From positions 175,149-239,148 of the forward strand of contig NW_003546320.1 in assembly GCF_000090795.2 (NCBI RefSeq): 64,000 nucleotides of DNA, in the 5' to 3' direction. The position numbers were made by a program, and so were the translations under genes. The notes under the pieces are model-generated. The model was not told the DNA's origin, made no database searches, and was given only the letters and a program-made list of their open reading frames with translations. The DNA comes from Amphimedon queenslandica (Eukaryota > Porifera > Demospongiae > Haplosclerida > Niphatidae). This document shows, in pieces, positions 33,503 to 43,429 of the stretch. Position 1 is the first letter of the stretch. Each line of letters begins with the position of its first letter.

Positions 33503-34860
33503 GTATAGAAATGTATGTGGGTAAATTTACTAGTTGCTGTAAACATCAATATTCTAAATATGAGCCTATGTACACGTCTGAGCTGCCTACTAATTATTAG
33601 TAAAATGGGAACAGATCTGCTTTTGTAACTACCTACTAGCTATAGATTTTTACTCTCAATATATTGAGATTGCTAAGTTCAACACCACAACCTCTGAGGG
33701 TGTGCAGTATTTTCTTAAATAAATTCCTGGCATCTATTTCTGAAAATGATATTTGCACCTCAAAAAATAAATAGAATAAAATTTTGACCCAGCGTGGGAT
33801 TTGAATACGTGACCTCATGTACTTAACTTCGAGAACTTGAGGCAGTATTTACAAGGCAACTTAATTACTTCAGAAACAGATCTGCACATTTCTATACTTC
33901 AATTCTATTGCTACCCCGATATTTAATCATATCCCAGCCACACAAGATCAACTGAAGCCATACACACCTAGTCAGAAGGAAGTGATTTTTAACAATTGTG
34001 AATTAAAAGCTGCTCAGAAGAAACTCTATGGTACAAGACATAGGTTAAAATAACAATATCCTGCAGCATTAGGGGATCAAGTCTTGAACCAGACCAAGAA
34101 ACTCAGGGTACTGTGAAAAGAAAAAAATGAAATCTATCAAATGTAGTACACATGTAAACAAGATTTATTAGGAAGAACAGAAGAGATATTTCAGTCGTCA
34201 ATACTATTTAGAGATAATCCTTGTCTAGATCCATCTGAAACAATTCCAGTGCAAGATGATCAGTCTACCGACACTTCCAAACCTCAGTCTGAACTGAGAA
34301 GGAATATCTTACAATTGCCACACTTAATTTTAGCGATTTTAACGAGTGTACTTAAAAACGCTAATTCAGCCAGCAGCTAATATAATGTACTTGTGTAAAC
34401 AAGTACACAAGATAGGCAAGATCTGTAGCAAGATAACAGTAGATAGGGTGATCTTGTATTCTGCTCTTAAATGTATAGATTGGTCTTCTTGAGTAGTGTT
34501 ATCCTATTAAATGGAAGTTTTACCATTGATTTTCTTCCTATTTTTGCTAACATCACATTTTGGTAAATCAGGGTCTCCTTAAATGCGCTGAAATTTAAGA
34601 GCGCAAATAATGCCCACCCTAAGGTAATCATTGTATTAGTCCTATAGATTGTTATGGAGTCTGGTTATAATGAATAACGGACTGAGGGGAGATGTGGGAT
34701 AATATGTGTATATATTAATAATATTATTGTCTGTGATGTAATATTTGTCATATCCTGTATGCATGTGTATAAATAAGATTGTGCTATGATTATCATTCTT
34801 CGTGGTTCTCCGGTTCTACACTTTGGCTCTAATTTTAGTCATTTATGTTCTTTATTATTG

Positions 34861-36861
34861 TGGCGAGCCTGAGCAAGCCCCACTGAGATGATGAAGTTTA
34901 TCTTTTGTATGTAGGGGCATAGGGTCATCTAACGATTATTGAAGTTAAATAGCGTAATTTCATTAAAAGAGGGTGTGGTCACTATGAAAAAAGTGGCAGC
35001 TATTAGCAACTTATTTGCAATAAGCTGTCGACTAAACTGCTGTTTAAAAACTTCTCCAGCAATAATATAGTTTGGTAAAGCTGGTATACAATGTTTGTTC
35101 TGATGTAAAGGACTCAATGCAGGTCACAATGCTGCATGTAGCTGCATGCATAAAGAGATTTATGTTTGTTCTGTATAGCAGTTAGCCTAGGTTAGCTGCT
35201 TAGTCTTGCCCCTTAATGTTCTATATTCTTCTAGTTTATGATAATAATTAACTTAGCCCAATCTTACACTATCGCCATTAATTGTTTATACATGGCAATA
35301 CCTATTGTGTTTTGCAATTGACAATCTTTTGATCTTGACAAAAATACAACCTGTTATTTGTATGTTGTACTTAAAACAAGTAATAATATTGAGTTATAAT
35401 CACATCCTTCTTTTAGAAACCAATTCAAGTTTGTAGCTTTGCTAATATTGAAGTGCACATGTGGAGGTGTTCAAGCTTGAAACGAGTTTGGTATGAATGG
35501 TTAGTAACTGAACCGGAAAGAAGTGATATACACAATGCTGGTGGAAGATCATATTGGATTGGACTATAGATAGTATTTTGACATTTGTTACAATAAGTTT
35601 AATCCATGTTACTTTAAAGTTTAATAAGCCAGTACTGTAGAAATACTGTGTTGATAGATGAATAATATTTTTAATGCACCTTTTGATGCAGTACTTATGC
35701 CACTGCAGCATTTTTGGCCTCGCCCAGCTTTGCGTAGGTGAGGACTAGGTACTCGGTTTGTCTGTCTGTCATTCATTCTGTGTGCTATATTTTGTCTTTT
35801 AGAATGTATATATTTTCAATCGTGTGCTCTAAATCTGTGAGAGCTTCTCTTTTGTTAGGAAAAGTCTTGCTTTACTGCCTTGAGATGTTTAGAGAGCAGC
35901 TCTAGGTAGCACAAGCTTTTTAACTTACGAGAAAATGCCCAGCAATAGCGGTAGTACTCTGGAGGTAAATGAGACTCTTTCCCAGTAGATCAAGACTATT
36001 TATTCATTTAATTTGTGTGGAACTCTTTAAATCTTTCTTGTTGGTGAGTTATAGCTACTCGATTTTCATCCCGAGTGAAGTGTTGTAGCAGTTAGTTCAC
36101 TAATCTAAGGATCCTAAACTCTCTCAAGTCACTCAATCTATCTAGGCAACAGTATTTGTGCCATTATAACATCATATAGTGCTTAGAAGAAGAGAAAAAA
36201 CCTAAAGCTTCCCTCTCACACGGTCTTGCTGCATTATTGATAATAATGCCACGCCTCCAAGCAGAACCAAGCTGGGAGTTGGCTCTGGAACTTGCCACTT
36301 CTGCAAGCATGCAAGAGCAAGTGAAACTGCAGCTAGGAAGCTAGTTGTTATGATAATCCCTTGGCCTCAAGAGCACACTTTCTAAGTTTTTTGCATAGTA
36401 TGTTTTTGATAGATAGTGGCCACAACAAAAGCTGTGGTTTTGAAAGTAATCCATGGTGTATGAGTGCAATAAGTATAAATATAGTATACTGGCTTAGGCT
36501 AGCTAAGCCGAACTCCTCCCAAACAGCATTAGGGGCGAGGCCACGCACCTTCGGTGTCTCATATTGTACTGTGCTGCAATGAACCACATTGTGCACCTGA
36601 AATATGTAGCACTACACAAAAAGTGCAGTGCAAGAAATGCACTTTGTGTGTCTAGTAATGATGTAGTGATTGTGTATGGCATTGTGATGTCATTATGTAT
36701 GGCAAGGTTAATATAAAGTACTGTTTTTAGCACACCAATGGTGGGCAGCGGGGTTGATCAAAGTTCGTAACTCTAAAGAATAGTCTTATAACAAAACAAC
36801 AGTTACTACATGTTATGAAACTTAATTTTATTATGATTTATAGTATGATTAATATCATTAT
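34861..36861. other. Repeat-derived region, no gene
   Basis: Contains dispersed-repeat copy B (35,854) and motifs shared with 2.2-3.2 kb (GCAAGCCCCACT, AATGCCACGCC). GCTAAGCCGAACTCCTCCCA lies at 36,503. Two overlapping frames at 36,348-36,596 have no protein-like motif. Confidence 0.45.
35854..35962 (+). repeat. Dispersed repeat, copy B
   Basis: Matches 2,974-3,083 over about 110 bp with scattered differences. AATGCCACGCC follows in both copies, at 3,246 and 36,244. Confidence 0.6.
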
Positions 36862-37490
36862 CAAGAGTACATAATATTTGTGACCCGATATGAGAAAACC
36901 AGGCTATCTGTGGGAATTATCAATTAGAGATATGGCTTCTCAAAGTTGTGACAGTGGTACCTTATCAAAACTGAGATTATATAAAAAATGTATTCTATAT
37001 AAAATTTCCTTTCATTTGATACCAAGTTTGCCAATAAATAAGTTAAAAGCGGTAATTTACAGACCTTTCTTTTTGTTGTGCACCATGTAAATAATGCAAG
37101 ATATAATGATAAAAATGGCTGTAACTCAATTGCATCTGTTTAGACTTCTTTTTGCATAATTAATCATATCTCAGCACCGTGTCAAATGACATGAAACGAA
37201 GACCAAAAGGAAGAAAAAACTCTGCTTAATTAAGAAATGTATAAATCTCAATTTTCAATTTTGGAGTATATAGCCTGGTTTTCTCATATCGGGTCACATT
37301 TAGGGAGAGTGTCCTATAGCCCATACTCTGTTACTGGATGTCCGTGTAAATGCTAGTAGGTACATTCCGTGTTGGCCCAGTATTCTTCTGTTAGCGCATT
37401 TGCACCAAGAGTTACTGTGAATAATGTTAATGGGATGAATAATTATTATTTTGATGATGTGATTGAGGTCACGTGTTTGGGCGGGGTCAC
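36862..37490 (+). repeat. Left terminal inverted repeat of the two-gene transposon
   Basis: CAAGAGTACATAATATT (36,862-36,878), then after a MITE GCCCATACTCTGTTACTGGA, GTTGGCCCAGTATT, GCGCATTTGCACCAAGAG and GTGTTTGGGCGGGGTCA. Each block recurs in inverse order at 62,308-62,488. Roughly 80% match by eye. Gene 1 begins 40 bp further on. Confidence 0.75.
36879..37298. mobile_element. MITE inserted in the left terminal repeat
   Basis: Perfect TIRs TGTGACCCGATATGAGAAAA, continuing CCAGGCTAT, total 420 bp, no coding. It splits the terminal repeat right after GTACATAATATT, as comparison with the right-hand repeat shows. Confidence 0.9.
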
Positions 37491-37529
37491 GAGGAAACAC
37501 ATGCATGATTGCTGGCACAGTTCGCACTC

Positions 37530-38596
37530 ATGGCAGCCCATTCTAGTGATTTTAGTGGTGATAGCAGTGGAGCAGATAGCAGTAATGAGAATCCTGATGA
37601 TGAGGTAGTACTGAGAAGAAGCAAGAGGATAGCTGCCCAGGGTTTAGTTCAAAAAGTACCAGTTATACAGCAACAAGTGACGTCATTCCAGCCATGTACT
37701 CCTAATCGGCAAACAAATTCTGCAAAGTTTGCTGAAAAAGACAAGGTACCCTCTAAAGTAGGTAGCAAAAGGGGAAGGGAAAACAGGAAATGCTTCTAAT
37801 TGTAAGAAATCCAGAGCTGACTTACAAGGAGAGAATAAACCCGATGATAAGGAGGAGAAAGCATCAAATAGAAAAATTTAAAGAAGGCTGAGAGAGATGA
37901 GATTTTGAAAGCAATAAAGGGTTTATCACAAAATGATATTGCACAGAAAGTGGCATTACAGTTAAGGGAATGGAATGATAAGTTGAAAATTATAGATAAT
38001 TTAGTTGGTGATGCTTTGATCAATAATTGATTATCACACGACAACTTTTGTTCAACTTTACGAGGAAAATGCCACGGGAAAAAAATTTTTGAAGTTTCAA
38101 ATCTAATGGCATCCCGCTGCAGTGTATGTCTTTTGCCTGTGGGGTCAAGTTTAGATTCAGTCATAAAGAACACATGCAAATTTATTACATCTATTCGTTT
38201 ATCTTGGCTTTCATTCTGTAAAACGTATCCTGATACAGAATTCTAGGCCTGCTGTAACGTCATGATAAATTTGTCTTCTTGTGTCTACTCGATGTTCTTA
38301 GATATAGTTCATTCTCGTGCCAAAAAGAACACAACACAATTACAGAAACAAGGTTCAGATAAAGATGATGTATACTATAGATTTGCAGGTTAAGTGCTTC
38401 TAACATGCATCATTCCAGATATAAAGCTATCAGAACTTGTGCACCTCAGAAAAGAGATGAGATATTGCTAGAAATTGATGTTCTACATGCACTAAACTCT
38501 AAGGAAAAATTGTGATTGCCTTCATATTTGAGTTATTGAGATAGAGGTTTTATGTACTCACCACATCCTGATGTCGTACCATTTATTTGAAATGTG
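37530..38596 (+). pseudogene. Gene 1 of the two-gene transposon, 5' part
   Basis: Unrecognised protein. From ATG at 37,530 it reads a Ser/Asp-rich acidic start (SSDFSGDSSGADSSNENPDD), a basic patch LRRSKRIA, then a Lys-rich region. After one or two shifts near 37,790 and 37,880 it continues as a likely coiled segment (LKKAERDEILKAIKGLSQND, VALQLREWNDKLKIIDNLVG). After a stop at 38,028 comes a CxxC-type motif (SRCSVCLLPVGSS) near 38,110. Further on, YKAIRTCAPQKRDEILLEID and SYxDRGFMYSPHPDVVPFI (38,420-38,590) carry in-frame stops (38,514, 38,538, 38,589). Gypsy element 2 then interrupts the frame, and the coding resumes at 52,346. By layout it may be an accessory, DNA-binding partner of the transposase; that is inference only. 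Confidence 0.55.
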
Positions 38597-38629
38597 TGTA
38601 AAGGACCAATGTCTATGTATTAATTATTA
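38597..38629 (+). repeat. 5' LTR of gypsy 2, first part
   Basis: Matches the first 33 bases of the 3' LTR at 52,155. The LTR continues at 43,098 past the pogo insertion. Confidence 0.9.
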
Positions 38630-38915
38630 CCATAGGTTGGGATATATTTGCGGCTGCAATTATTCGTGGTCATAAAAAAATCAATTAAAAACCATGGAAA
38701 CACATATGAACCGAGATGCAGTTTAATTGAAAACGGCGCGATATTGAAGTAAAGCTCCCGGCTGCAGTGCTGTTGAATTCTTCTTATTCTTCTTGTTAAT
38801 AATCCTTGGTCTCTTTGAAGCTATTTTAACCAGTTCTTTTCAGAACTAGACTCTCTAGAACTCTCCACCCACCTATCTAGTTATAACAATTCAAGAAATT
38901 AGGTGTGGCTAGTTA

Positions 38916-40185
38916 TTATGTCTACTGAAGAACCCGAGGACCATGCAAGCAGCTCACAAATAGTGAACGTGCTGCTATTGCCAAATTTGCTATTCAGAGT
39001 GGCCCTGCTAAAGCTGTTAAACATTATATGGTTAGTGAAAGCACTGTGGGGGTATCAAGAGGAAATGTAGCAAAGCATTACTGCAGGCCGCTAGTGAGAC
39101 TGAAGAAGAAGACTCTGCACAGTGCACAGTGACATCACTACAAAAGGGAAAACCAGGCAAGCCCTTAATCCTTGGGAAAAACATGGACAGTGAAGTTCAG
39201 GACTTCATCAGGACCCAAAGAAGCAGTGGAGCAGTTGTGTCAAGATCCATGGTCGTTGCCATTGGTAAAGGCATGGTAATGAAACACAACGCTCAAGGAA
39301 TTTGGAGGCCACATTGACCTTACGAAACATGGGGCAGAATCAATTCTGCATAGGATGAAGTTCGTTAAACGAAGAGGCTCAAAAAAAGTCCATGTTCTTG
39401 GTGACGCCTTTGAACGTATGAAGCGAAATTTCCATTCCGATATAAAGATGACTGTGGTAATGGAGGATATTCCTAGTCAATTCATTATTAATTGGGACCA
39501 GACAGGAATATCTCTTGTGACTGGATCATCCTGGACTATGGCTCCATTTGGTTCGAGACGTGTAAAATTGGTGGATTGGGTGATAAGAGACAAATCACCG
39601 CTGTATTTGGAGCGTCACTCAGTGGAGATTTTTTGCCACCCCAGTTAATTTATACTGGGAAAACTCCAGCTTGTCACCCAAACGGTGTCACTTTCCCAGC
39701 AGACTGGCACATGACCCACATTGAAAACCACTGAGCAAATAAAAGCACAATGAAGGACTGCATCACTAAAGTCATTGTGCCATACATTGAGAAGATTAGG
39801 TCCCAATTACCACAAAGGCATGTCATATCTCCACAGCCAGCCTTGGTCATTTTTGACGTTTTTAAAGGTCAGATACCAATGGAAAACAACATTCATTTTG
39901 TACATGAGCCACCAAATTGTACCGATAGGCTACAGCCATTGGACATATTGGTGAACAAACCTTGCAAGGACTTCATGAGGAACAAGTTCATTCAGTGGTA
40001 CTCACTTAATGTATGTGAAGCCTTGGAAAACACTCAAAACCTCAGCCCTATAATAGACCTAAGGCTTTCTACCGTGATGCCTCTTGGGGCACAATGGCTT
40101 AAGTTGTTTACAACTACATGCAAGCCAATCCAGATATAATTAAAAATGGGTTCAGATCAGCAGGAATAACAGACTTATGTGTTAC
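38916..40185 (+). pseudogene. Pogo-like transposase, broken
   Basis: N-terminal helix-turn-helix region SERAAIAKFAIQSGPAKAVK, HYMVSESTV (about 38,960-39,045), then GKPLILGKNMDSEVQDFIRT and a linker. The catalytic core follows: first Asp in FIINWDQTGISLV (39,490), the loop DFLPPQLIYTGKTPACHP, FPADWHMTHIENH, second Asp in ALVIFDVFKGQ (39,850), third Asp in TDRLQPLDILVNKPCKDFM (39,940). The end is NGFRSAGITDLCVT, stop at 40,187. Shifts near 38,940, 39,050, 39,300, 39,575 and 40,060; TGA at 39,732 where Trp would be expected (NH*ANKS). All three catalytic Asp survive although the frame is lost. Normal family length when summed. Confidence 0.88.
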
Positions 40186-40587
40186 ATAATTATGTATTAT
40201 ACATGTACAAGCATGCAAATCTGTACGCATACTTGATGATGTTCCTTCTGGGAAAGTTAAAGAGATACAGTATCTTCATAATTAAAGCCACAAAATTAAA
40301 AATTTTGTGGTAGATGGTATTATAATAAAGTACAGAACTCTTGACTCTATTCATAATTATGAAATGGAGATTGGGGATGGATGGTGGGCCCAGAAATTAA
40401 AATTGACTTTGTATAAATTTATGTGAATGTGTTATAATAATATAATGTGTTAATTTATAATGTATGTTTGTATGTATTGTTTGTATTGTATTTGTATGTG
40501 ATAGTCTTGTATGCATGTAGACTAAATGTGTGTGTGCAATGTATGTATATGTGCTTTCTCTCTCCATCTCTGTCTCTTTCTGAACAA

Positions 40588-40800
40588 AATCATGCTCTTC
40601 GGAGTGATGATTAGATAAATAATGAATCACACTCTTTGGAGTGATGAGAAGATCAATAATGTTCACACTCTTTGGAGTGATGATAAGATCAATAATTATC
40701 ATGCTCTTCGGAGTGATAAGATCAATACTGATCACGCTCTTTGGAGTGATGATAAGATCAATATTGGTCACGCTCTTCGGAGTGATGATAACTGAGACCA
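40588..40800 (+). repeat. Tandem array, about six 33-bp units
   Basis: Unit CACTCTTTGGAGTGATGAGA, then AGATCAATAATGTT, with variants TGCTCTTCGGAGTGATGA. Each unit contains a small palindrome CACTCTTTGGAGTG. Confidence 0.85.
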
Positions 40801-41269
40801 ATACAATTAAGTGTATCATAATTTGTATGGTTATTATTGTGTTTGTATGTCTATAATGTGTTTTGATCATAACCAGGATAAAATTTTCTTTTGTTATTGT
40901 GTCTCGAGGAGGAGGAAAGTACAATAATAATAAAGATAATTGTTTTAAATGTATTACATGTATATTAGGGTATGCTTAAAAAGTTTTAATGTGGAAAAAT
41001 GTCTCAAAAACACGGTAAAGTACATGTACATTGTAGTAATGTCGTCATTGTAATAGTCAAATTTTTATAAACAATTATATCAAATCTGTAGGAGCATGAC
41101 TTCAGTGTACAGGAGAAGACGAAGATTATGTTTAAAGTAATGCTATGGTGACATTAAAAATCTATTAGGTTAATACTATTATACTATTACTGTTATACTA
41201 ATAATTATACTGTTATACTAATAATTATACTATTACTATTATACTAGTATAGCTAATAAAAGTATTAAT

Positions 41270-41862
41270 GGTACCTAGACCAAGGATTAGTGGGATAGTA
41301 AGTATTGTCAATGATGTAGCTCAGTATACTAGCTGTAAGTTATCAGCTCTTCTGCCTCGTCCTCCTTTCCAGGACCTGGCTCTTTCTAACCTGTCCATAG
41401 CCGCCTCCACCCTGTCTTCCACCGTAGGAGCAGTAGCGATTGCAGTGCAGACCTCCAGCACCTCGTCCCCCCTGCCCTGTTCTTCCCTAATTGTTTGGTC
41501 ATCATCTACTCTCAGTCCTCTGTCATCCTCATACTCTTCCCTCCCACCATTATTATTATTATTCCCACCATTATTATTCCCACCATCGCCAACCCCACCC
41601 CGTCATCCTGAACAACAAGACCACCTCCTCCATTACTATTGTTATCGTTGTTATTATTGACAGGAACAGGTGGTAGAGATGGTGGATTTTCAAATTCTTC
41701 TTGCTGCTACTGCTGAGGTGTAGGTGGGTTTGAATTTATAGTGACTCTCTATAAAAGTATATAAATTTAATTTATGAAATCAAGAAGATACTGCTTACAC
41801 CAAAATGGCCTGCTAGTGCTAAATCTCTGTCACTGTCCTGCTCAATTCCTCCATCAGCCATT
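41270..41862 (-). CDS. Possible two-exon ORF inside the fold-back element
   Basis: On the minus strand, ATG at 41,862 opens MADGGIEQDSDRDLALAGHF, followed at once by a good donor (GGT|GTAAGC). After about 65 bp an acceptor (CTTTTATAG) leads to SNPPTPQQ, EEFENPPSLPPVPV, an Asn/Gly-rich run, and a final block with VEDRVEAAMDRLERARSWKG, GRGRRADNLQLVY and a stop near 41,315. One stop and one shift interrupt the second exon. I recognise no family. It may be a captured host exon, or an old element gene. Confidence 0.3.
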
Positions 41863-42157
41863 TTAGTATTAATCAAAGCGCCAAAAATTATTTATAATGA
41901 TAATTATTATTAATAATGAATGACATTTATAGTAATACAATAATTATAATAGAATTATAATAATGTCATAATAGAAAGTATAAAAATTATTATTATCAGA
42001 CACGAAAATCTCAAATCCTGCTTACAATTATCATTTCATAACTTTCAAACTCTTGTCATAATTATAGACATAATTATTATAAATGTACATAATTACTATC
42101 ACAAAATTTATGTACAAGACATACTGATATATATAATGCCCACAATAATTTATCGTT

Positions 42158-42395
42158 ATCATCACTCTAAGAGTGTAATCATATCATCACTCTGAAGAGC
42201 ATGATCATTATTGATCGTATCATCACTTCAAACAGCGTGATCATTATTGATCGTATTATCACTCTGAAGAGCGTGATCATTATTGATCGTATCATCACTC
42301 CAAAGATCGTGAACATTATTGATCTCATCATCACTCTGAAGAGCGTGATCATTATTGATCTTATCATCACTTTGATGAGCGTGATTTTATTCAGA
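42158..42395 (-). repeat. Tandem array, inverted partner of 40,588
   Basis: About seven units of TCATCACTCTGAAGAGCGTG, ATCATTATTGATCGTA, the reverse complement of the left array, with unit-to-unit variation. Confidence 0.85.
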
Positions 42396-42510
42396 AAGAG
42401 AGAGAGACATACATACATAAAATACATTAAAACATACACATACAAAAACATTACATACACAATATACTCATTGAACTTTATCACTCAGTATCATACATTG
42501 TTGTCATTTT

Positions 42511-43000
42511 TACATGTACATGTATGTGTATAACTACTCTTCTGTGACACTAGAGCAGACAGTACTGCTGTCAATGCTTCTTAGAAGAGCAGCAACTTTA
42601 GCAAGTTTGTTCAGGAGTTCCTCCAATAAACTTAAACCTGCAATGTACCTCAAGACCACCTTGAACCAAATCACTGGAGTACCTTCTAGTACCAGTGACA
42701 AAACATTTAATTTCTGTGCGAGATTTGTTTAAAAACAACCAGCATAGTCTTGATATTATTTTTGGGACATGTTCCACTATGGTACCTGACTTGCATATGC
42801 CACAGCATAGCAGTCATGAGGATTGTTCACTTGTGGGCTACACACCAGCTCCTCACCTATTTAAGTCTCCCACATGTATTTTCTTTGTAAATGTGAAGAC
42901 CACGAATATAGCTAGATACTTCAACCATGGTACTGTAATTGTTGATTATGACAGCTGAGATAACTTTCCTCCTAATGTAAACACATGGTCAATTGTCATA
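42511..43000. other. Right flank of the pogo element, no gene seen
   Basis: Two short overlapping frames (72 and 87 codons), no recognised motif. Confidence 0.3.
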
Positions 43001-43099
43001 GCAACTATCAATTGGTTTCCATGGTATGTAATTGAATATTTTTATTAGTTTTTATGACCATGAATTATTGCAGCCGTGAATATATCCCAACCTATGGTA

Positions 43100-43346
43100 T
43101 TTTACTCTAATGGTATTGTATTATTTTGCTGACTGGAATATTCTAGAAAATGTGCATTATCTCTGTATTGTATTACTGTACTTTTTGGAACCCTCCAGGA
43201 GGCTGTGTAACCTTCATGTATTTGTATGTGTCCAGAAGTTTCTGGAACCTTGTCTTTTGTATAATTACAGTTGAGAGTTGGTGCTTTGTTGTTGTCCACT
43301 GGTTTATTCTAATAAATTCTTTTAAAAATCAAAGCAGTCTTTGACA
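43100..43346 (+). repeat. 5' LTR of gypsy 2, remainder
   Basis: Continues the LTR after the pogo insertion (TTTTACTCTAATGGTATTGT, CTCCAGGAGGCTGTGTAA, TTTATTCTAATAAAT) and ends TTTGACA. This LTR is longer than its 3' partner. Confidence 0.85.
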
Positions 43347-43429
43347 TTTGGTGGCAGTGGTGGGATTGTCTTGAGTGGAAGACAGAGGGTTTCCACACTA
43401 TTGAGAGGAGGAGAAACAATCTCGGGATT

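Larger units (their letters stand above)
29840..34860 (+). mobile_element. Older gypsy fossil (K02A2.6/Mag-like), 3' half
   Basis: Recognisable in order: the end of the reverse transcriptase (about 29,880-30,090, with LEMVMQLSKFSPNLARRTN), an RNase H end (about 30,360-30,450), a linker, integrase pieces (about 30,750-30,980, then 33,560-34,330), a purine tract and a 3' LTR starting TGTGGGATAAT at 34,693. A MITE (30,495-30,733) and a complete hAT (31,038-33,502) are inserted. Standard order with integrase last, unlike gypsy 1 and 2. Heavily broken, well over ten breaks, old. Confidence 0.65.
40430..42510. mobile_element. Fold-back-like element with inverted 33-bp arrays
   Basis: Two arms of about 370 bp in inverse orientation (40,430-40,800 and 42,140-42,510), sharing TGTATGTA-rich outer zones, TCTTTCTGAACAAAATC against GATTTTATTCAGAAAGA, and an array each. 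A 1.3-kb centre carries a possible spliced ORF. The layout resembles Foldback or other long-TIR transposons with subterminal repeats. I could not find a target duplication. Confidence 0.6.
38630..43097 (+). mobile_element. Pogo-superfamily DNA transposon, complete ends, 4.5 kb
   Basis: TIRs CCATAGGTTGGGATATATTT continue TGCGGCTGCAATTATTC and are mirrored at the right (AATATATCCCAACCTATGG), with TA on both sides (38,628-38,629 and 43,098-43,099). The uninterrupted LTR at 52,155 shows the empty target, ATTATTACTTTACTC. The single transposase gene runs plus; the remaining 2.9 kb is non-coding and includes a fold-back-like unit (40,430-42,510). A short derivative of the family is at 23,405. Confidence 0.9.

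Noticed and set aside
36348-36596. Two overlapping opposite-strand ORFs of 70-80 codons
   Set aside because: They sit in repeat-derived DNA with no motif, codon signal or splice context.
37796-38179. Minus-strand ORF of 127 codons
   Set aside because: Antisense shadow of gene 1. The plus strand gives the coherent coding across the gypsy insertion.
40588-40800. Regular 33-bp repeats that look CRISPR-like
   Set aside because: There are no unique spacers; the units are contiguous, the array has a mirrored partner, and the window is eukaryotic.
40397-40924. Minus-strand ORF of 175 codons
   Set aside because: Made of the 33-bp array and TG-rich arm translated into Ile/Thr/His repeats. Low complexity, not a gene.
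41268-41660. Plus-strand Ser/Pro-rich ORF of 130 codons
   Set aside because: It is antisense to the better-supported minus-strand frame with splice signals and has no motif.
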